A stretch of DNA of 64,000 nucleotides from Chrysemys picta bellii (taxonomy: Eukaryota > Chordata > Testudines > Emydidae): contig NC_088797.1 of assembly GCF_011386835.1 (NCBI RefSeq), positions 62,707,587 through 62,771,586 on the forward strand, in the 5' to 3' direction. A program made the translations under genes and the position numbers. Shown piece by piece: positions 27,122 to 37,960 of this stretch (position 1 is the first letter of the stretch; each line of letters begins with the position of its first letter). The notes below the pieces were generated by a model. That model did no database searches. It saw only the letters and a program-made list of their open reading frames with translations, and was not told the DNA's origin.

Positions 27122-27498
27122 CAGGGCCGGCTCTACTGTTTTTGCCGCCCCAAGCAGCGTGCTGAATTGCCGCCGCAGTTGGCGGGGGCAGTCTGTGTGC
27201 TGTTAGGGCGGCACACGCATTTCCGCCGCGGCGGCAATTCGGCGGCAGCTTCTGTCTTCAGCCGGAAGACAGAAGCCGCCGAATTGCCGCTGCTGGCAGC
27301 TGAACATAGAAGCTGCTGCCAAATTGCCACCGCTGCAGAAACGCGCGTGCCGCCCTAACGGCACACGGACTGTCCCCGCCGTCCACAGCAGCAATTCAGC
27401 GCGCTGCTCAGGGCGGCAAAAAACACACAGACTGCCGCCCCTTGCAGATTGCCGCCCCAAGCACCTGCTTGGAATGCTGGTGCCTGGAGCCGGCCCTG
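27122..27498. mobile_element. Non-autonomous hAT-type element, GC-rich (377 bp)
   Basis: Both ends read CAGGGCCGGCTC inward. It is flanked by a perfect 8-base duplication AAGGTGGG (27114-27121 and 27499-27506), the hAT hallmark. The interior is built of GCCGCC and AATTGCCGCC words with internal palindromes. No coding capacity. Confidence 0.88.
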
Positions 27499-27538
27499 AA
27501 GGTGGGACAGACTGTGGCTCATAATGGCTTCACACTTG

Positions 27539-27812
27539 GGGCTGGTCCACATTAAACCCCCACTTCGAACTAAGATACGCAACTTCAGCTATGTTATTCA
27601 CGTAGCTGAAGTCGAACTATCTTAGTTCGAACTTACCGCGGGTCCACACGCGGCAGGCAGTCTCCCCCGTCGACTCCGCGTACTCCTCTCGCCGAGCAGG
27701 AGTACCGGCGTCGACAGCGAGCACTTCTGGGACGTCTAGACAAGACGCAATAAAGCGATCCCAGAAGATCGATTGCTTACCGCCGGACCCGGAGGTAAGT
27801 ATAGACGTACCC
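27539..27812. mobile_element. Harbinger-type miniature inverted-repeat element
   Basis: Ends GGGCTGGTCCACATTAA and, reversed, GGGTACGTCTATACTTA are diverged inverted repeats of the same style as the two larger Harbinger elements in this window. A TTG triplet flanks both sides (27536-27538 and 27813-27815). It carries CTTCGAACTAAGAT and its inverse near the left end. Confidence 0.75.
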
Positions 27813-27837
27813 TTGTTGTAGGACACCACTCTCCACA

Positions 27838-27935
27838 CCTGGAGAAGAGCTGAGCGTGGCTCAAAAAGCTTGTCTCTCTCACCCACAGAAACTGGTCCAA
27901 TAAAAGAGATCACCTCCTCCGCCTCGTCTCTGTCA
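27838..27935 (+). repeat. Retroelement end fragment, inverted partner of 27010-27100
   Basis: It contains AAAGCTTGTCTCTCTCACCC and ACTGGTCCAATAAAAGA. It lies just beyond the two nested DNA elements. Confidence 0.55.
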
Positions 27936-28349
27936 TATCCTGGGGCCAATATGGTGCCAACAGCACAAACAAGAAATAATGCACCTATCTTCCCGAGGTG
28001 TCACAACTGCAGTGGGGCTGGGCTGAGCAGCATGGGCTGGGCACAGGTTCATGGGGTGGCAGCGACCTGTGCTACGTCACATGTAACTGTAACTGATCCT
28101 GCAGATGTCCCATTGGAGGGGCCGGGGGCGGAAAAGCTAGTCTGAAAGGGGGAAGCAGGTTTACAGTTTAACTTATACAACATGCCTGCAGAGATAAGGG
28201 CTGTCTGGGATTGTTCCTGCCCAAGGGAAAGAGCCCTAAACTTTCTCAGCTTTCAATCTCTGGGAAAGAGGGTGGCCGTGGCCTTTGCTTTCTCCCAGCC
28301 ACTGCGAGGGTGGAGCTTTCCACTCTTCCCGTTAGCCATTGGGAGCATG

Positions 28350-28595
28350 GTGTGGAACGCCCGGTCGAAATGGGACCCAGGCAGCTCCGGTCAGCACTGC
28401 TGACCAAGCCATTAAAAGTCTGGTTGGCAGCACAGCAAGGCTACGGCAGGCTCCCTACCCGCCCTGGCTCCACGCAGCTCTCCGGAAGTGGCCAGCATGT
28501 CCCTGCGGTCCCTAGGTGCGTGGGCGATCAGGGAAGCTCCACGTGGTGCTCCCGCCCCAAGCGTCGGCTCCGCAGCTCCCATTGGCCCCGGGAAC
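28350..28595 (+). repeat. C-rich dispersed repeat, copy 2, left part
   Basis: Aligns by shared words with 18425-18620. It is interrupted at 28595 by the hAT-type element. Confidence 0.65.
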
Positions 28596-29340
28596 CAGGG
28601 CCCGTGCAACCACTTAGGCAAACTAGGCGGCTGCCTAGGGCGCCTAGTGGTTGAGGGCGCCTAAAAGCCCACTCAGGCGAGGAGATAGAGTGGAGGAGAG
28701 CTGGGGCGGGGGGGCGCGGGGAGGGCCGCCTGTAGTAACGGGGGGGGGGGCGCACAGGGGAACCGCTCCCCGCCCCAGATCACCTCCACCCTGCCTCCTC
28801 TGCTGAGCACACAGCCCCCGCTCTAATTCTCCTCCAATCGGCGCCGCAAGCCTGGGAGGGGAGGAGAATTAGACCAGCGCCGGCATGCTCAGCGGAGGAG
28901 AGCTGGGGCGGGCTCCCCAGGCGGGGTTAGCTGCTGTGGAGGGGGGTGGGGTTAGCTTCCACGGGGGGGCTCCCCGGGCGGTGTTAGCTGCCGTGGAGGG
29001 GGACGGGGTTAGCTGCTGTGGAGGGGGGCAGTGTTAGCTGCTGTGGAGGGGGGGCGCGGGGTTACCTTCCATGGGGGGGGCTCCTCGGGCCGGGTTATCT
29101 GCCATGGAGGAGGGACTTGCAAGGGGGGGGTAGCTCCTGCAAGGGGGGACTCCCCGGGTGGGGGGGTTAGCTGCCGTGGCGAGTGGGGTTGCTGCCATGG
29201 GGGGGGGGCTCCTCGGGTGGGAGGAGCGGGTGGGCGTGGTTAGCTGCCACGGGGGGGGGCAGTGGGCGGGGTTAGCTCCGGGGGCGGGGCGCAAGGTGGA
29301 AGTTTCGCCTAGGGCACGAAACGTCCTTGCACCGGCCCTG
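28596..29340. mobile_element. Non-autonomous hAT-type element with G-rich minisatellite (745 bp)
   Basis: The left end is CAGGGCCCGTGCAA and the right end reversed is CAGGGCCGGTGCAA. Flanks CCGGGAAC (28588-28595) and CTGGGAAC (29341-29348) match at 7 of 8 bases. The interior from about 28910 to 29280 is a variable tandem of GGGGTTAGCTGCCGTGGAGG-type units with many runs of five or more G on one strand. Confidence 0.8.
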
Positions 29341-30012
29341 CTGGGAACCATGGCCAATGGGAGCTGCGGGGGTGGTGCCTGCAGGCACAGGCAGCGTGCA
29401 CCACACAGAGCCACCTGGCCGTGCCTCTGCATAGGGGCCAAGCATGCCAGCTGCTTCCGGGAACCGCCCCAAGCCAGGGCAGGCAGGGAGCCTGAGATAA
29501 GCGCCACCCAGCCAGAGCCCACACACCAAATCCCCTGCCCCAGGTTGGAACCTCCTTCCGCACCCTAACTCCCTCCCAGACCCTGCACCCCCACCCAACC
29601 TCCTGGCCCAGGTCGGAACCCACTCCTGCACCCAAACTCCCTCCCAGAGACCTCACCCCCGCACGCCCTCCCACACCCCAACCCTCTGCCCAAGCCCTGA
29701 GCCCCTTCCCACACTCCAAACCCCTCAGTCCCAGCCCAGAGTTCCTTCCTGCACCCCAAACCCATCATCCCTGGCCCCACCGCAGAGCCCACACCCCCAG
29801 CGGGAGTCTACATCCTCTCGCACACCCCAACCCCCTGCCCCAGCCCTGAGCCTGCTCCTGCAGTGAAAGTGAGTGAGGGTGGGGAAAAGTGAGTGATGGA
29901 GGGACGGGTGCTGGAGTGAGTGAGGGCGGGGCCTCAAAGAAGGGGAAGGGAAGGGAAAGGGGCCGGGCAAGGGTGTTCAGTTTTGTGCAATTAGAAAGTT
30001 GGCAACCCTAGG
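29341..30012 (+). repeat. C-rich dispersed repeat, copy 2, right part
   Basis: It continues the interrupted repeat: GCCAATGGGAGCTGCGG, then C-rich imperfect tandem units at 29560-29870. It ends in TTGGCAACCCTAG, the inverse of the TAGGGTTGCCA start of copy 1. Confidence 0.65.
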
Positions 30013-30356
30013 TTCTGGCTCATACCTCTGCATAATGGATACCCTGCTCATAAGCCTCGACTGCGGAGGAAGAGTATGGCAAACCCAAGGTGTGCAGTCC
30101 CACATCTTGGCCCAGCCCCACCCTGGCCTGGCCAGGCCGCACTCACTTGTCACCTCACTGCGAGAGCAGCCTGGGCTGACAGGCTGTGGATCAAAGTCCT
30201 GCTGTGGGCCACGAGCTGGGCGGGGAGTTCTCCCTGCTTCATCTCGCGTGGCCGCAGCTAGGCCCCATGCAGGGGGAGCCCCGGGAGGCCTGCCCCTGGA
30301 TCCCAGAGCGTGGCCTTACCTGTGCATCGTGCTCACTGCTTTGCCCTGGTCCTGTG

Positions 30357-30408
30357 TCACTGCCCCCTTTTCATGCAGTGGCGCTGCTTCCTGGGGTCCT
30401 TCTGGTGT
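30357..30408 (-). CDS. Chemokine coding exon 4 (basic tail and stop)
   Basis: Acceptor TCCTTCTCTTACAG ends at 30409; the stop TGA is at 30359-30357. It encodes 16 residues after a split Arg codon, eight of them Lys, Arg or His. A fourth exon with a basic tail is usual in CXCL9, 10, 11 and 13 type genes. Confidence 0.75.
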
Positions 30409-31816
30409 CTGTAAGAGAAGGAGGCTCCTTCAGAGCAGGACCAAGGGCCTCTCAGCCACTGGGACCCAGAGGGACAAACCAAACAGGCCAAGCTCTGATC
30501 TCTGTACACTGGCAGCAGCTTGCAGTGACCCCACTGCCCTCCCTGCAGCCCAGGCAGCTGTGCAGCCAGCATCGCAATCTGGCCCAGTGCTGCCATTGCA
30601 CACAGCGAAGGGCCAGCCTGGGGAGCAGGTGCTGGCAGTTGCCAACAGGGGCCAGGGCCCATTTCTCCGAGCACTGACCTCTTCCAGCAGTGCAGCAGAT
30701 TCTTCCCTTGCCTCCTGGATGAGTCAAGGCACGTTTCTCTCGGGCCTGTCCATTGCTTCACGGTTAATCTGGAAGACAAGCAGGTGTGTTTGGTCCCCTG
30801 CAGTGCCCAGTGCCCTGGTGGTGCCCCTGGGGCCTGGACTGGAGCTGGGGTCTTGCTGTCAGGCAGACGAGTATCATGGGCCTGATTCTGATCTGGAGAG
30901 TCACGCCACATTTACACCAGGCAAACGAGAACACATTTTAAGACAAAGTTCAGTGCCTGTTCCTGCAACAGCCAAACAAGGTGTGAACCAAGGAAGCCAG
31001 GACAGTGGCAATGTAAATAGCTTGGCTAGTGGAGAGAAGGAGAGGTTTCCCCCCTGGCCTGTAGCACAAAAGAAAGGCTGTTCACCTTCCTGTCTACAAT
31101 CAGATAAGTGACTGGGAGTGGGGCAGAGGAAGGCCCCCCCCCAACCCACCTCCACAGGGAGATGTGAGTCACACCGGCCCAGGTGAAACTTCCCTGAAGC
31201 CTGGTGCTGGGACTCAGGGAGCCTGCTCACGGTCTTCCTTCCCTGGGAAAGCAGAGAGGCTGAGCCCTGTGGTAGCTGGGTGTGGGGAGACATAGGCAGG
31301 GAAGGAGGACGGCCAGATGCTTTTGCCCTGGGCAGGGGAGGAGAGGCCCCAGAGAAGGGTAACGCAGCTGGAAGGCTTCTGCTGGTAACAGAGACACCTG
31401 GCCAGAGGATGGCCATGGCTACGGCAGGTTCTCTCAACCAAGAAAGCCTGGATCACAGCCCACCGGGGGCGGGGAGGGGGGTAAGCGAGGACTCTGGCTG
31501 GCACAGCAGCCAGACGCTACTCACATGATCTCATGGCGGTGGCAGTGGGCTCCCTTCTCAATGATCTGGAAATCCATTATGAATCTGGGATTAACCTTCT
31601 CTTGGAACTTCAAGCACATGCACCTCGTGGGCACGTGGACTGCCTGGGCCCGCAGGGCTGCATGGGAAAAGACACAGCTAAGAGTCCTTGGGTGAATGCC
31701 CTCTGCAATCTGCCCGCAGGGACTCTGCACGCCCTTTGCTGCTTACCTGTTCGGTGCCCGGGGCACAGGCAGAAGAGGAGCATGCCTACGAAGGCCGCCT
31801 TGGGCATGGGTGACAT
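30357..31816 (-). CDS. CXC chemokine, CXCL13-like, four coding exons
   Basis: Coding exons on the - strand are 31816-31747, 31657-31525, 30768-30679 and 30408-30357. All three introns (89, 756 and 270 bases) are GT-AG, with phases 1, 2, 2, and the joined frame is open for 114 residues. Residues 1-23 look like a signal peptide with the core AAFVGMLLFCLC. The CXC motif is Cys36-Met-Cys38 and is preceded by PTR, so there is no ELR motif. Cys62 and Cys81 complete the usual two disulphides. The segment NPRFIMDFQII, then GAHCHRHEII, matches the spacing of the CXCL13 core. The tail is strongly basic, with extra cysteines at 95 and 109. Such proteins are secreted ligands for G-protein-coupled chemokine receptors. 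The CXC chemokine call is firm; the CXCL13 subtype is from motif memory and less sure. It converges on TMEM72. Confidence 0.85.
30679..30768 (-). CDS. Chemokine coding exon 3 (fourth cysteine, helix)
   Basis: Acceptor TTGTCTTCCAG ends at 30769; the donor GTCAGT starts at 30678. It joins in frame to give EIILTVK and then RETCLD, where the chemokine fourth cysteine is expected. Confidence 0.82.
31525..31657 (-). CDS. Chemokine coding exon 2 (CXC motif and core)
   Basis: Acceptor CTTTTCCCATGCAG ends at 31658; the donor GTGAGT starts at 31524. The 133 bases encode the CMC motif, the N-loop and first strands, and the third cysteine. Confidence 0.88.
31747..31816 (-). CDS. Chemokine coding exon 1 (signal peptide)
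   Basis: ATG at 31816 plus 22 codons and one base; the donor GTAAGC starts at 31746. A second in-frame ATG nine bases on could also serve. The upstream in-frame GTG at 31849 is not a credible eukaryotic start. Confidence 0.8.
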
Positions 31817-31859
31817 GCTAGCTCCGGGGAGTGGCACAAGCAGCAGCACACCAGGAGCC

Positions 31860-31875
31860 GGGCTCTATAAAGGCA
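31860..31875 (-). promoter_or_regulatory. Possible TATA-like element of the chemokine gene
   Basis: The - strand reads CCTTTATAGAG about 50 bases before the start codon. It is not a canonical TATAAA in this orientation (the + strand has it), so this is a weak call. Confidence 0.2.
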
Positions 31876-33115
31876 GCCGCAGTCAGGGGGCGTTCCCATG
31901 CCCAACCCAGCAACAGGGGGTTAGTATCAGCTGCTTCCTGGCAGCGTTCTGCTTTCCATGGAAATGAGGGTGAGAGAGCTGCAAATCCAGAATGACTGGG
32001 GAGCTCCCCCCCGTGTCCTTTGATTTGCTGTTTGAACAGAGCCCTAACCGAGCAGTTTAGAGCCCAGGGAGAGCAAGAATATTTGCTCCCCTTAGAGGTG
32101 GAATGTGGAGGGGCACATGGAGTCATGTCGCTCCCCACCGATTTTGTGGCACCCTAGGGGGTGCACCACACAGTTTAAAAACCATCACCTCCTACCAGGA
32201 GCCGGCGGACTGGAAGCTGGGGGGAGCCACCTGGCCCACTCCTGGCTCTTCACGCTGTGGGAACCAGGGCGCTGGCTGGCTGCCCGGCAGCCCTCCCTGC
32301 CCTGCTCCCAGAGCCAGGCTGCCTCTGCATTGCCAGGCACACCCCAGGCAGGGCAGGCAGCACAGCTCAAAGCTGCGCCTGACACGCTCCTGCCTCTGCC
32401 CTGAAGGAGCCTGGCGCCGGCTGCCGCTGCCCCCTGGAGCTGGCCCCTGCTGCTGAGCCTGGCTGCCCTGAGATGCTCCCCAAGGTGCTCCCTGCAGTAG
32501 TCAACTCCTTGGGCACCTGCCTCTCAGCAGCCTAATCACACCTCTTGTGCTGCCCAGGAGAGGGGGAGGGATTGATTAAATGCGGCTCAGCTGGGCAGGA
32601 ACGGGGGTCTGTAGCGCTGAAGGAGGCTGCATGGAAATACAGAGATGTGATTGGGGCTAAAGTGCGAGGGAGCCCACAGGTACTCCCTGGGAGGAGGGAG
32701 GTTGGACTGGCAAACCCAGGGAGGTAGGGAGAGCCAGACTGGTAGGAAAGGCTTAGAGGAAAAGCAGCAAGACATGGGGCAGGGCAGACCTTGGCTGCAG
32801 ATGAGAGGGCACTGGACTGGAACCTGGAGTAGCGGGAGGGCCCAGGTTCCCCTGCCAGTCACTGGGGAAGTGGCACAGGCCAGGCAGTGACGAGCAGGCT
32901 GCCTGGCACAGTTTAGCTTGGAAGACTTTGGTACCCTGGAAGGGGAGGGCCATAGCGATGCCAACCTGGCCGAAGGGCCAAGCCACAAAGAGGACGCTGC
33001 AGCTCCAGAGGGGCCACAGGGCATCACAGGACAAGTGAAAAGACGGTGAGAGCAGGTTGCAGCACCTGCAAAGAGCAAATAGCTGGAGTGACCAGCAGGA
33101 GGCACTGCTAGCAGT
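31876..33115. other. Upstream flank of the chemokine gene, nothing recognised
   Basis: Mixed sequence. No motif-backed frame. Confidence 0.35.
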
Positions 33116-33134
33116 GAGTGGACCCTGTGACAGG

Positions 33135-33207
33135 GCTGTTATATGGAGGGCTAGACTAGATGATCACAGTGGTCCCTTCTGGCCTTGGAGTCTGTGAATC
33201 TATGAAA
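33135..33207 (+). mobile_element. CR1 3' terminal fragment
   Basis: GCTAGACTAGATGATCACAG followed by TGGTCCCTTCTGGCCTTGGA and the end GTGAATCTATGAA is the conserved CR1 terminus. Confidence 0.85.
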
Positions 33208-34435
33208 CGAGAACACATTTAACAGTACATGCCCTCTGCTCCCACCCCAGGGACACTCTCCCCACTAGGACAATCACGCAGCTCTGCCCCACCAGGGAGG
33301 CCAGCCTTCCCCAGCCAGGGGTGAGTGTTATGGTGGGTGGGTTGGGATGCCTAGCCTGTCGGCGTGGCTGGGAGTGTGAGGCAGGGTGCTGGCAGGCTGA
33401 GGTGAGGGGTGTCTCTGGGGAGGAGCAGGGGCTGTGGGCTGTCAGACGCTCTCATTCTCCATGCCCTCCCACACTGGGATGTGTTGTGGCATGGCCTAGT
33501 GCTGGTGATTCATTCCCAGGGGCTTTGCTCCACCAAGGCTCTCCGGCAGACCAGGGGCCCCTCCAACAAAGAGTCCGACTCCTGGCTCACTGCCTGGCTG
33601 ATGCCAGCTCCACTCTCCCTATGGGGCTTTCCTGGGGGACAGGATCCACTGCTGTGCCTCAGATCTTTCTGTATGACATGGCACGAACGCCGCTGGCGTA
33701 GTCCCCCTTCTCCTCTATGGCATGAGGCCCCCGGGCCAGGGAAAGGGCAGCAACTGGACACAGCATAGCACTGCCCTCCTCAATGCCCATGAGGTGCAGA
33801 TGGTCAGGGGTTGCAAAAATGAAACTGTTGTCTTCCCTTTGGGAAACTTCCCCCGATCCCCATGAGTGAACGGAGAGTGCCTGACCATGCAGTCGTGGCT
33901 CGTGGCACTGTGAGGCTGAGAAATCATCTGACCACACAGCGGTAACACCTCTCTCCAGGAACAGGAGCCAGCTGGGCGCTTCCATGCAGGCCCTGGCATT
34001 AGGGGTGCCAAATAAAGGAACCTGAGTGTTTTGGATCCCAGAGAACTGAAGGACGTGTTCTCCTAGTACTGGACAAGGAGTTCTGGATAAGCCGAATGGA
34101 AAAGGTCTCAGAGGGAATCCCAACAGCCAGGTAGAGCACACTACAGCAACACACACTACTGTGGCTCGCTGTTAAAATGGTCTTCCAAAGCCTCCCTGAG
34201 CCATATAGCTCCGCGCTGAGCTCTTCTAATAGCCCTGTATCTGGCTGTTCAAATTCAGCAGACAGCCACTCCACCCCAGCAGAAACTTCCCCCCCTTTGC
34301 TTCACAGACACTATGCAGGACATAGCAGGCAGCTCTAACCATTGGGATATTTCTCTGTTCAGTAAACAATGCCAGTGCCCCTTCAATCTACCAAAAGCAT
34401 ATTCTGGACCCATTGAGCCGGTAATTGAATTGTTC
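33208..34435. other. Intergenic, nothing recognised
   Basis: Frames on both strands overlap without domains. The left edge of the old CR1 is somewhere near 34400-34460. Confidence 0.35.
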
Positions 34436-34439
34436 CTTG

Positions 34440-35189
34440 GTGCTGTCAGCCTGGCCGGTGTACGGCTTCATTTAGTCCTAAGTGGAGCACAGGATCAGGT
34501 TCAAGAGGTGAATATAGCTGGACCACTTGGTAATAGTGACCATAATATAATTACATTTAACATCCCTGTGGTGGGGAAAATGCCACACTGTAGCATTTAA
34601 TTTCAGAAAGGGGAACTACACAAAAATGAGGAGGTTAGTGAAACAGAAATTAAAAGGTACGGTGCCAAAAGTAAAACCCCTGCAAGCTGCGTGGAAACTT
34701 TTTAAAGACACCATAATAGAGGCTCAGCTTAAATGTATACCCCAATATAAAAAACATAGTAAGAGAACCAAAAAAGAGCCACCGTGGTTAAACAACAAAG
34801 TAAAAGAAGCAGTGAGAGGCAAAAAGGCATCCTTCAAAAAGTGGAAGATAAATCCTAATGAAGAAAATAGAAAAGAGCATAAACTCTGGCAAATGAAGTG
34901 TAAAAATATAATTAGAAAGACCAGCTAGTCAAAGACTCCAAAAGTAATAGCAAAAAAAATTTTTAAATACATCAGAAGCAGAAAGCCTGCTAAACAACCA
35001 GTGGGGCCACTGGAGGATTGAGATGCTAAAGGAGCACTCAAAGACGATAAGGCCATTGTGGAGAAACTAAATAAATTCTTTGCATCGGTCTTCACTGTTG
35101 AGGATGAGGGAGATTCCCAAACTTGAGCCATTCTTTTTGGGTGACAGATCTGAGGAACGATCCCAAACTGAGGTGTCATTAGAGGAGGT
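34440..35189 (+). mobile_element. Outer CR1 LINE, segment 1 (endonuclease end to linker)
   Basis: The frame reaching 34600 has GNSDHNIITFNI, the SDH catalytic motif of the CR1 endonuclease. The frame 34626-34928 is the lysine-rich linker region. It is 5'-truncated. It is interrupted at 35189 by the solo LTR and resumes at 38634 after the duplicated GAGGT. Confidence 0.85.
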
Positions 35190-36179
35190 TGTGACGTGCA
35201 GTCTATATGGTTTTATAAAAATATGCTAATGAATGAATATAATGTAATTGGAATATGCTTCATGCAGAAGGTCTCTTGTAAGGTATCATTACAAAGCTTA
35301 TAATCTACTGAGTGTGGTCATCCTATTTGTATAAATGTACCACTCTTGTATCTGAAACTAGAAATATGAAATATAACTCTGAGGGCCTATTGTAATTATG
35401 CAAAGTGTGGGCCATTAATGGTGGTTTGGAATCTTAATGACTCCCATTAACCAGGACAATTGTCTGCAGATGGCTGTGTTTACCTGTAAATCTTCCTGTA
35501 TACGTGTCTGCTGGCAAGTGAGCAATGAAGTCTTGCAGTGACATGTGATCATGTCACCTGACCTGGAATCCATCTTTAACCTGGTGTCTTTGGAGCTATC
35601 ATGAAGAATCCCCTAGCTACCACCTGAGCTGGAACAAGAGCTGTACCAGGGGAAAGAATTGTGCCCAGGCCTGGAAGGTGTCCAGTCTGAGGAAAAGACT
35701 TACTGAAGCATCTCTGAGGGTGAGATTATCTGTATTCAGTTTGATTAGACATAGATTTGTGCGTTTTAGTTTATTTTGCTTGGTGACTTAGGCCTGATCT
35801 ACACTATGAGATTAGGTCGAATTTAGCAGCGTTAAATCAAATTAACCCTGCACCCATCCACACAATGAAGCCATTTACTTCGACATAAAGGGCTCTTAAA
35901 ATCGATTTCTGTACTCCTCTCCTACAAGGGGAGTAGCGCTGAAATTGACATTGCCGGTTCGAATTAGGGTTAGTGTGGACGAAATTCGACAGTATTGGCC
36001 TCCGGGAGCTATCCCACAGTGCACCATTGTGACCACCCTGGAAAGCAATCTGAACTCGGATGCACTGGCCAGGTAGACAGGAAAAGCCCCGCGAACTTTT
36101 GAATTTCATTTCCTGTTTGCCCAGCGTGGAGAGCACAGGAGACCACGCAGAGCTCATCAGCACAGGTAACCATGCAGGC

Positions 36180-36574
36180 CGAGAATCGAAAAAGAGCACC
36201 AGCATGGACTGTACGGAAGGTACTGGATCTGATCACTATATGGGGAGAGGATTCCGTGCTAGCAGAACTACATTCCAAAAGACGAAATGTCAAAACATTT
36301 GAAAAAATCTCCAAGGGCATGATGGAGAGGCCACAATAGGGACTCAGATCAGTGCAGCGTGAAAGTTAAGGAGTTCAGACAAGCCTACCAAAAAACCAAA
36401 GAAGCAAATGGAAGGTCCGGTGCAGAGCCGCAGAGATGCTGCTTCTACGCTGAGCTGCATGCAATTCTAGGGGGAGCCGCCACCACTACCCGACCCCTGA
36501 CCGTGGACGGAGGAGGGAGGCTTGAAAAATTTGCAGCTGAGGGAGGGAGGAAAAAAAGGGAGAGAAGTATTTAA
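36180..36574 (+). pseudogene. Harbinger Myb/SANT-like protein remnant
   Basis: The frame from 36359 shows VKEFRQAYQKTKEANGRSG and CCFYAELHAILGG. It matches the order of motifs in the better-preserved copy at 63128-62615 (VKELRSAYHKARDANG, then FYKELDAILG). The start region is frame-shifted. Confidence 0.75.
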
Positions 36575-37079
36575 AAAGATACACTTTACAGAACAATGCT
36601 TATACTCTTTCACGGTGAACAACACTATTCACATTACATAGCACATGTGATTTCGGTACAAGGTTGCATTTTGCATCTTATATTGAGTGCCTGCGGCTTT
36701 GGTGTTAGAGATCACAGATGCAGGTCCAGGCAACAGAATTCGGCTTGCATGCAGCCATGGTAAGCCATTGTCTTCCGGCTTCTGCAACCTTCATAAAAGC
36801 AGCGCCCTCCTTTCCCACATACCAAGCAAAGCCAGTTGAGTGCTGCGGTTTTCCTGTTAAGGTGCAGCAGCAGAAACCAAACTAACACCCCCCCCATCCA
36901 ATTCTCTGGGATGATCGCTTTACTCCTCCCCCCACCACATTGCTGGTATCAGGGAAGATCCCTGTTAGCCAAACGCGAAAAGCTCAGCGCCAATGCCCCC
37001 CACCGCTTAGCTAACTGCAAGGAAAGATTTCTTTTCAGCCACAGGCAAACAGCCCAGTAGGAACGGCCACCTCTGTCCC

Positions 37080-37960
37080 CTTAATTAAATTCCCGTATTT
37101 CAACCATTGAAAAGTACCCCTTGCGGTTTATGTACTGGCTGCCCTGGTGCTCTGATGCCAAGATAGGGATATGGGTTCCATCTATCGCCCCACCACAGGG
37201 AATACCATTGCAGCAAAGCCATCCACTATGACCTGCACATTTCCCAGAGTCACTACCTTTCGTAGCAGCAGCTCAGTGATTGCTTTGGCTACTTGCATCA
37301 CAGCAGCCCCCACAGTAGATTTACCCACTCCAAATTGATTCCCGACTGACCGGTAGCTGTCTGGCGTTGCTTCTCACTTCTCACTTCTCAACTGTGAAGG
37401 TTGCTCTCATCGTGGTATTCTGGCGCTTCAGGGCAGGGGAAAGCAAGTCACAAAGTTCCATGAAAGTGCCCTTACGCATGCGAAAGTTACGCGGCCACTG
37501 GGAATCATCCCAGACCTGCAACACTATGTGGTCCCACCAGTCTGTGCTTGTTTCCCGGGACCAGAATCAGCGTTCCAAGGCTATAACCTGCCCCATTAAC
37601 AGCATGATCTCCAAAGTGCTGGGGACCACGGTTTGAGAGAATTCTGTGTCCATGTCCTCATCAGTCTCGTTGCCGCGCTGCTGTAGCCACCTCCTCCTCA
37701 CCTGGTTTTTCAGGTCCTGGTTCAGCATAAACTGCATGATAATGCGCTAGGTGTTTACAATGTTCATGACTGCTGTCTTGAGCTGAGCGGGCTCCATGTT
37801 TGCCAGGGTATGGCGTCTGCACAGTTCACCCAGGAAAAAAGGCGCGAAATGGTTGTCTGCCATTGCTTTCATGGCGGGAGGGATGAGGCTATACCCAGAA
37901 CCACCAGTGACAGTGTTTTTTGCCCCATCAAGCATTGGGATCTCAACCCAGAATTCCAAT
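37080..37960 (-). pseudogene. Harbinger transposase remnant
   Basis: The minus strand reads a patchy match to the transposase N-terminal part, including the sense of FWSRETSTDWWDHIV and RNFRMRKGTFMEL once stops are ignored. The catalytic part is not readable. Confidence 0.65.

Noticed and set aside
28700..29290. Possible CpG-island promoter
   Set aside because: The G and C richness lies within the limits of a hAT-type element and comes from its internal minisatellite. No gene starts beside it.
29999..31111. 370-codon + strand frame across the chemokine gene
   Set aside because: It is the antisense shadow of exons 3 and 4 of the chemokine gene and its introns; no domain is recognisable.
33321..34156. 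Search for a second chemokine gene upstream of the first
   Set aside because: Frames ending near 33659 have a chemokine-like basic end by chance, but no CXC or CC motif, no signal peptide and no consistent splice phases were found.
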